Shown here one piece after another: positions 59,301-64,000 of a stretch of DNA of 64,000 nucleotides. The stretch's first letter is position 1. Each line of letters begins with the position of its first letter. The stretch is taken from NCBI GenBank assembly GCA_035578905.1, contig JAQJVL010000320.1:369692-433691 (forward strand), in the 5' to 3' direction. Under the pieces are notes generated by a model that did no database searches, was not told the DNA's origin, and worked only from the letters and a program-made list of their open reading frames with translations. This DNA comes from Stictocephala bisonia (taxonomy: Eukaryota > Arthropoda > Insecta > Hemiptera > Membracidae). Made by a program: the position numbers and the translations under genes.

Positions 59301-62300
59301 TATATATTTGTTTTCAGCATAAAAAACACGAGAAATAAAAAAAATTGTCAAAAAATAACAATTTTAAAAAAGTTTTTTTTTTTCACTATCAGATAAAAAA
59401 CTAGTTTTTCGATTTTTCGGTATAAAACGAGTTTTCCGCGGATAAAATCAAACTCCTCAAGAGATTTAAACTCATATTTTACCACTTTTTCAACATGAAA
59501 TCGCATTTTCAGAGGTGGCAAGAAAGTGCATAATTACCTTATTTTGGTCTATACAAATTATTTCTCGAGATATAACTGAAAAAATGCTTTCGCGGTGAAT
59601 CACGATTTGCGATCATTATATACATCAGATTTTAACCACAAAAAAACTGAATTCATGCATACTTCTGCCGGAATGACGGACGTTAGGCTGTCACGGAGGC
59701 CAGGCACAATAATTTAACGCAAATTACGTCTATTTGTTGAGTAAATAGTCATGATAAGTTCAGTTATGTTGGTCAGTAAAAAGTGTATTTTTCAGGCCAA
59801 AAAATAATGTTACTGGATAACCCATTTATACATTCGTGATTAGCATAAAAAACATTTTGCGGAAATTACGTATTTTACCGAAAAATTCGGAAAACTGATA
59901 TCACAACTTATAGTATTTTTGTCATATTTTTGTTAGTTTAAATATTATTTTAATCATTCTTTTTTATATCGATGTGTTTTTTTTTTTGTACTGAATATGA
60001 ATTTGGTCTATTACCATTATTTCTTGAGATATAACGAAAAACTACTTTCGCAGCAAATCACGATTAGCGGCCATTACGCGATCATTATATACAACAACTA
60101 TTAATCACAAAAACCAAATTCATCTATATTTGTGCCAGAGTGACAGCCGCAGGCTGTCACGGAGGCCTAACACCGAATTTAACGCAAATTATGAATTTTT
60201 GTTGAGTAAGTGAACAATTAGGATAAGTTAGGTTATGTTTAGTTAGGTAAGTATAAAATGAATTTTTCAGGCTAAATAAATAATTTTACTGCAGACAATT
60301 ATACATTCGTGTTCAGCCTAAAAAACATGTGAAATGGAAAAGAAATTTGACGGAAAACTATATTTAAAAAATTTGTTTTTTCACTATCAGATAAAAAACT
60401 AGTTTTTTCAATTTTCTGTTAAAAAAGAGTTTTCTGCGGATGAAATCAGCCTCCTCAAAAAAAACTCACATTTCACTACTTTTTCTACAAGAAATTGTAT
60501 TTTCAGAGGTGGCAAGAAATTACATAGTTACCAAAACATGTAAAATGAAAAAAATCTCCTCAAACATTCACATTTCAATATTTTTTCAACAAGACATTGT
60601 ATTTTCAGAGGTGAAAAGACATTGCATAGTTACCAAAACATGTAAAATGAAAAAAAGTTGTCAAAAAAAAGCGATTTTTAAAAATGTGGGGTTTTTCACA
60701 TACTTATCAGACAAAAAACGAGTTTTGTTTCAAGTCATCTTGTTATTGATATAACAGTAATTAATTAAAGCTGGGCCTATCGCAAATAGTCCGTAGGCTT
60801 ATTTGTAAAAATTGTATCAAAGTAAGTTAGGCATATCACTAGATTTTGAGCCTACTTATTAATGAAATAAAAATTTTTAGGTAACTGCTAATTAAATCTA
60901 TGATACATATGCAATAATTCAATTTCTTTATGGCCTACAAGATTATTGACATGCCTAGCTATAAAACGTGCTTTTTTATGTATTGTACTATAATGAGTGA
61001 TTACGTCGATTCAGAAATATTTTCCTCTGTAAGTGCGCCTTGAATTTTGTTTGAAACCCCTTGGAAAAAACCTTGAATTGTGTTTGAATTTTTTACATGA
61101 TTGAGTAGCCACCCTGAATATGTATTACAACAATTAATTTAAATCAAACACTTGAAGTACGAAAATTTAAAATCTTGTCTTACTATTTCTTAATATGAGA
61201 AAAAGATTATTGTGGAAATTGGCAGATTTGGTTAAAAGGCTTTATTATAGGTTATTTTTTACAGTTAAAATTCTCCCTGTTCCAGGAAGATGTTTTCCTC
61301 CCTCTCACACATGTACAAATTTACCAACCCTCTCTCCCACCCCACACACACAGTCAGTTACCAGCCCTACCTCCCACCAATACACATAGTTAGTTAACGA
61401 CTCTCCATCCCACTCGTTGACATACAGTTACTGACTCACCTTCCCACACCGATACATATAGAGTTATAACCCTCCTTACTACCCATACACATCGAAGAGC
61501 CTCCCTCCAACCCATACACATATTAAGTAAGTAACTGACCCTTGACACCAATACATATAGTTAATTAATGACTCGCCTTCCCACCCGTTGACATACAGTT
61601 ACCGACACCTTCCCAACTATATACATATAAAGTTATAACCCTCCTTTCCACCCATACACATACGAAGAGCCTCCCTCCAACCTATACACTTAAACAGTTA
61701 CAGACTCTTTCTCATCAATACTTGCATAGTTATCAAACCAACCTCCCTCCCATAAGTGTACAGAGTTGCAAACTCTCTTTTACCAATATATGTTGGTTAT
61801 CGACTCCTTCTCATCCATACAAGTAGGAAGTTACTGGAAAACTGTGACAACATAGATTTCAGGAACCAACTCTCAGACCTATTCATAATTTTATTTCTGT
61901 TATAGGACTTCAATAATTTTAAATTTGTAGCATGCTTGATCCTCTGAAATTAAAGTTGGATGGATATAGTGAATTGTTTTATTATCAGTCCAATTCTGTT
62001 TTGTCTGTTCTGTTTTGTGGGGGGATTTATAGTTTAAAAAATGTGCTCTAAAGAGACACATTTGACACTTTCAAATGGTAATAAAGGAGAATTGATAGAA
62101 TAGACTTGGTAGAACGTAGAGATGATGTGGCATTTTAACAAACTAATGATCAGTAAATTTTATTCATAAACCTTAACAAAATCGGTCAAAGATTTTACAA
62201 AAGCTTATAACTTTTAAAAGTAACGATTGAGATGGGTTGGTTTTTAAGAACATGTTGGAATCCACATGGCGTTGATCACAGCATGAAGTAGGTCTAAGAC

Positions 62301-62630
62301 AGAGGTGCATCTAAGCATTTATCGGCAAAGATTGAACTACTTAATTGTGGAAATTAAGTGTTCTATTTATGAATGAGTATTTTAGTTAACTAAATAACAA
62401 ATAACTGTTTCTTTCAGTGATCGTCTGAATGATCTAGTGGACAGCCAGCTGCGATCAAAAAAGTCAAGGCGATGTGTATTGCACTCGCTTGACTCTCAGC
62501 GAACCAGGATACTATCCACTGCTTGGCGCGATGTATGGTCGGTGATGAAACCCCAGTGCAGGGATGAAGTTGTTCTCATTGAGGCCTCCACTCTCATGGC
62601 TACTCTTGAGAACTATCTACGGAAACATCG
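50236..62630 (+). CDS. GGNBP2: Gametogenetin-binding protein 2 homologue, first four coding exons (3' partial)
   Basis: Join of 50236-50322, 53553-53743, 55070-55213 and 62418-62630, all GT-AG and in phase, gives the first ~211 residues; vertebrate GGNBP2 (ZNF403) is about 700. From the known family: a cysteine-rich protein binding gametogenetin, linked to spermatogenesis and cell growth control. Visible family blocks: GRRQLPLQIDENLTMVMDL at the N-terminus, TIPCVGCRRSVERLFYQLMQ, SGHPALDPLVILPEGYLTL, SKKSRRCVLHSLDSQR, AWRDVWSVMKPQCRDEVVLI and ASTLMATLENYLRKHR. The paired CVGCRR cysteines suggest metal binding. The last donor (CG|GTAAGA) shows it continues past 64000. Intron 3 (7.2 kb) has a Tigger and a composite element. 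Confidence 0.94.
50323..51242. other. GGNBP2 intron 1, left part
   Basis: AT-rich intronic DNA up to the MITE at 51243, ending with its CAAATGTT target copy. Confidence 0.5.
51243..52042. mobile_element. 800-bp non-autonomous element with 8-bp duplication
   Basis: The ends GGTATTTATGCAGTTTCTTG(CCACC) and its inverse GGTGGCAAGTAAGTGCATAA(TTACC) give a ~25-bp inverted repeat. A perfect 8-bp CAAATGTT lies at 51235-51242 and 52043-52050. The interior shares long blocks (ATTTAACGCAAATTACGAAT, CGCGATTAGCGGCCATTACG) with copies at 58.5-60.5 kb. No coding capacity. The 8-bp duplication fits hAT-like mobilisation, although the terminus is not a classical hAT end. Confidence 0.88.
52051..53552. other. 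GGNBP2 intron 1, right part
   Basis: AT-rich intronic DNA; nothing else recognised. Confidence 0.45.
53553..53743 (+). CDS. GGNBP2: GGNBP2 exon 2
   Basis: Acceptor TTTTTATGTTACAG, donor AG|GTAATA, phase 2 at the end. It encodes MVMDLNSMGFLYDSPKVKGK, LEEFMTKYKVLSPEEVQFAF and LLNNLSQTIPCVGCRR, including the family's CVGC pair. Confidence 0.93.
53744..55069. other. GGNBP2 intron 2
   Basis: 1326 bp, AT-rich, with no recognised repeat. The acceptor is CTTTTTCACAG. Confidence 0.6.
55070..55213 (+). CDS. GGNBP2: GGNBP2 exon 3
   Basis: Begins with T completing AG|T (Ser). It encodes VERLFYQLMQSGHPALDPLV, ILPEGYLTLQEDHLGWPNLL and CTLLHGH; donor AG|GTATGT, phase 2. Confidence 0.93.
55257..57443 (-). 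mobile_element. Tigger/pogo DNA transposon (2187 bp)
   Basis: TA duplications at 55255-55256 and 57444-57445 flank inverted ends CAGTAGAGCGCTGATTATCC (left) and CAGTAGAGCGCCGATTATCC (right, read inward). TTCGGATAA-type repeats lie inside each end. The single transposase gene is on the minus strand, antisense to the host GGNBP2, in intron 3 and only 43 bp from exon 3. TA targets and CENP-B-like coding place it in the pogo/Tigger branch of Tc1-mariner. Confidence 0.94.
55507..57132 (-). pseudogene. Tigger (jerky-like) transposase, broken
   Basis: ATG 57130-57132 opens MSSKRKRVVLSVSDKL and a CENP-B-type N-terminal helix-turn-helix (SLAQEYGVGKATISEIKKK). The second DNA-binding domain follows (LYTWFMQVRGHGQPISGPLI, TGWLKRFKSRHGIR). 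The DDE domain has MYNADETGLYWKKMP (first Asp), an IDNATCHPS-like block near 56250 (second), and QPMD-stop-GDIE at about 56150 (third Asp kept, next codon TAG). The C-terminus is long and acidic (DDNEEPDDDEDHFEENKG) and ends KQKQILDFFSK. Frameshifts occur near 56940 and 56630. An acidic tail of this kind is common in jerky-type Tigger proteins. Confidence 0.9.
58514..60532. repeat. Rearranged older copy of the 800-bp MITE family, host of a nested copy
   Basis: Begins GGCTATTATGCAGTTTCTTG and ends GGTGGCAAGAAATTACATAG(TTACC), i.e. the ends of the family at 51243. It is interrupted at 58761 by a nested copy and continues at 59539. From about 59857 a second partial body follows out of register (AAACATTTTGCGGAAATTAC), so an internal duplication has lengthened it. 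A further ~105-bp end duplication follows at about 60540-60640. Confidence 0.75.
58762..59538. mobile_element. Nested copy of the 800-bp MITE family (777 bp)
   Basis: Ends GGTATTTATGCAGTTTCTTG and GAAAGTGCATAATTACC, with TATTTTG immediately outside both ends (CTATTTTG on the left, TTATTTTG on the right; 7 of 8 bases). It is inserted in an older copy of its own family and closely resembles the free copy at 51243-52042. Confidence 0.85.
61117..61295. other. GGNBP2 intron 3 between composite element and minisatellite
   Basis: Short AT-rich stretch beginning with the right AATATG copy. No feature beyond intron sequence. Confidence 0.4.
61296..61845. repeat. Degenerate pyrimidine-rich minisatellite
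   Basis: Repeated CTCCCTCCCACCCATACACA, then TATAGTTAGTTAACGACTC-like units with irregular 35-60 bp spacing, about twelve copies. Read on the minus strand the unit is TGTGTATGGGTGGGAGG, similar to the G-rich units at 23.2 and 41.3 kb. Confidence 0.75.
61846..62417. other. GGNBP2 intron 3, right end
   Basis: AT-rich intronic DNA ending in the acceptor TTTCTTTCAG at 62408-62417. Confidence 0.5.
62418..62630 (+). CDS. GGNBP2: GGNBP2 exon 4
   Basis: First T completes Ser. It encodes DRLNDLVDSQLRSKKSRRCV, LHSLDSQRTRILSTAWRDVW and SVMKPQCRDEVVLIEASTLM to LENYLRKH, ending CG|GTAAGA (phase 2). The family reads on here without a gap, so no exon is missing between exons 3 and 4. Confidence 0.94.
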
Positions 62631-63743
62631 GTAAGAGGGTGTAAACATCAAGAGAGCAATCATGGAGTGGCTTTCTTAATTCCAATCTAATTTTGAACCT
62701 GAGATTTCTTAAGTGTTTATACCAGATTATTTATACTAAGAAATAATATCTATAATACTAGACTATAAAGATTAATTGGAATCACTTATTGACAATAGAG
62801 TCCAACCATGCCAATTCCAGAAAAATTAAGATATTCTTAATAAATAGGGGTACTTTTAGGGGTTTAAAAATCGAAAAATTGAATAAGAAAGACATGGGTA
62901 ACTTGGCTCTGCAAAATATAGCATTGTCCTAATTAACTTTTAACCAATAAAATTAGTTTTAAAGTAAACATATGGCTTAATGTTTTTCAAAGGAAGAAAT
63001 CTAGATAGTGACGATAATAAGTGATGTTTATATTGCAATAATTTATTCAAGCGTTTGTGACATGACATTCTCAAAAAGCAAGGGTATTTTTAACTTTTTG
63101 TGTTATGCAACCCACCAGCCTAAAATAGTGTTGTAGCTAAAGTTATTAAACAAAAGAAATCTAGAATCTTTACATTTGACATGTGTAGTAATCATTTTTT
63201 CACGTTTTTATTTTTCAATTTTAAAATGCAATTTTTCAAGATGGACAAATTTGCATTTAAAATTTATAATACTATAAAGCACAAAATTACCTACTATTAA
63301 CTACTACTATTAACTACTATTACCTACTTTTAACTAATTAATTATAGTTAAAAAAATACAAATTCATTAAAATCTTCGTAGTTTTACAGATTCTGTTTTA
63401 TTTCTTATGAAAATCTTAAATTTTAAGACACTGAGGAAGAAATCTTAAAATCAAAAACGTGTTTATGCATATAAATTTGTAGAACCAACCAAAATTTTCT
63501 TAATAGTCATAATGCACTCTATCCTGTAGTTGAAGCTGATATTCAATTGGCGAGATGGCTGGTGTGACCTATAAATGTAGCTACTGTTGAAATAAAACAT
63601 TTAATAAAATTGAAATCATTCATTTTAAACATCAGCAAATGAATGGTTTTACTTGATCCGTACATAAGTAAAACAATTAAAAGTAGAATATATACAGTAT
63701 TATGAAGAAATAATAATAATCTAACTAATCTTAGAACTTAGGT
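62631..63743. other. GGNBP2 intron 4, left part
   Basis: AT-rich intronic DNA with a short (ACTACTATTA)n tract near 63291-63345. No exon with the next family block was found before the window ends. Confidence 0.5.
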
Positions 63744-64000
63744 TTAACCCTATGGACCCGAAAGCAATATTTGTAGTTTGTCCTCGTTGCTCGAATGGCC
63801 AGCTGTACTGGCCGCAGACATTTCCGCGTCAGCCCGGTCTATTTGTTAACGCGATGTCCTGATTGCTCGAATGTCCACCTGTACTGGCCAGTATAGAATA
63901 CGACTATTGCTCGTATGGCCAGTACTACTGGACACTATGCAAACATTTTATTTTTATTATTTTATTTTATACGTATATGTCCGGTGAGTGCTGTAACCTA
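63744..64000. mobile_element. Left end of a further piggyBac-like element (runs off the window)
   Basis: TTAA at 63744-63747 is followed by CCCTATGGACCCGAAAG, a piggyBac-like start. Three spaced subterminal repeats follow: TGCTCGAATGGCCAGCTG(TACTGGCC) at about 63788, TGCTCGAATGTCCACCTG(TACTGGCC) at about 63853 and TGCTCGTATGGCCAGTAC(TACTGGAC) at about 63908. Each contains an inverted GGCCAG/CTGGCC-type pair. The other end and any transposase lie outside the window, so this is provisional. Confidence 0.55.

Larger units (their letters stand above)
57550..61116. mobile_element. 3.6-kb element with CAGGGTGGCTACTCA ends
   Basis: CAGGGTGGCTACTCA at 57550 and its inverse TGAGTAGCCACCCTG at 61102-61116, with AATATG directly outside both ends (6-bp duplication). 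Next to each end are further similar blocks: AAAACCTGGAATTATGCTT and CTTGAAAAAACCTGGAAATG on the left, CCTTGAATTTTGTTTGAAAC and AACCTTGAATTGTG on the right, i.e. partly inverted GGAAA/TTGAATT runs. No transposase frame is present. The middle is filled with nested copies of the 800-bp MITE. Terminal octamer and duplication length match the foldback at 6188-7045. It lies in GGNBP2 intron 3. Confidence 0.8.

Overview
The window is AT-rich eukaryotic nuclear DNA from an animal, most likely an arthropod and probably an insect with a large genome. The evidence is spliced genes with GT-AG introns of up to 8 kb, metazoan orthologues (GGNBP2, neuferricin), and a dense mix of non-LTR retrotransposons, a Penelope-like element, hAT, piggyBac, pogo/Tigger and Merlin DNA transposons, tRNA-derived SINEs and minisatellites. 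The species was not identified. One 497-base run of N (8472-8968) is an assembly gap.

Host genes. (1) A small basic nuclear-type protein on the + strand (14021-16677) is read as a 16-nt first coding exon plus one long last exon. It is tentatively Tantalus-like. (2) Neuferricin/CYB5D2 lies on the - strand (28429-44639) and is complete in four coding exons of exact phase. (3) An unrecognised last coding exon lies on the - strand (44940-45158), only 300 bp upstream of the neuferricin ATG. (4) The first four coding exons of GGNBP2 lie on the + strand (50236-62630); the gene runs off the right edge. Genes 2-3 and gene 4 are divergent.

Layout. 0-9.6 kb: a dispersed repeat, a 24-bp/71-bp minisatellite, a LINE 3' end, an 858-bp foldback element, the gap and a LINE endonuclease fragment. 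9.6-18 kb: mostly unannotated AT-rich DNA, one SINE and gene 1. 18-23.3 kb: a decayed LINE with a Merlin transposon in its tail, then a G-rich minisatellite holding a perfect 123-bp-arm palindrome of Penelope-like ends and another LINE. 23.3-28.4 kb: repeats and tRNA-derived SINEs. 28.4-44.6 kb: neuferricin, with intron 3 carrying a Penelope-like element split by a 4.7-kb hAT, intron 2 carrying a piggyBac element and a small inverted repeat, and intron 1 carrying a long-TIR MITE. 45-50 kb: a LINE and a piggyBac-type MITE. 50.2-64 kb: GGNBP2, with an 800-bp MITE in intron 1, a Tigger element and a 3.6-kb composite element in intron 3, and the end of another piggyBac-like element at the right edge.

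The strongest structural results are exact element boundaries: hAT 30535-35256 (8-bp duplication GGTCGTAT), Merlin 20497-21677 (8-bp TTGCTTTT), piggyBac 38663-41035 (TTAA), Tigger 55257-57443 (TA), MITE 51243-52042 (8-bp CAAATGTT), and two elements with CAGGGTGG termini and 6-bp duplications (6188-7045 and 57550-61116). All transposase genes seen are broken. The least explained signals are the CAGGGTGG pair, the palindromic subterminal repeats shared in style by three piggyBac-type elements, and the Penelope-derived palindrome.
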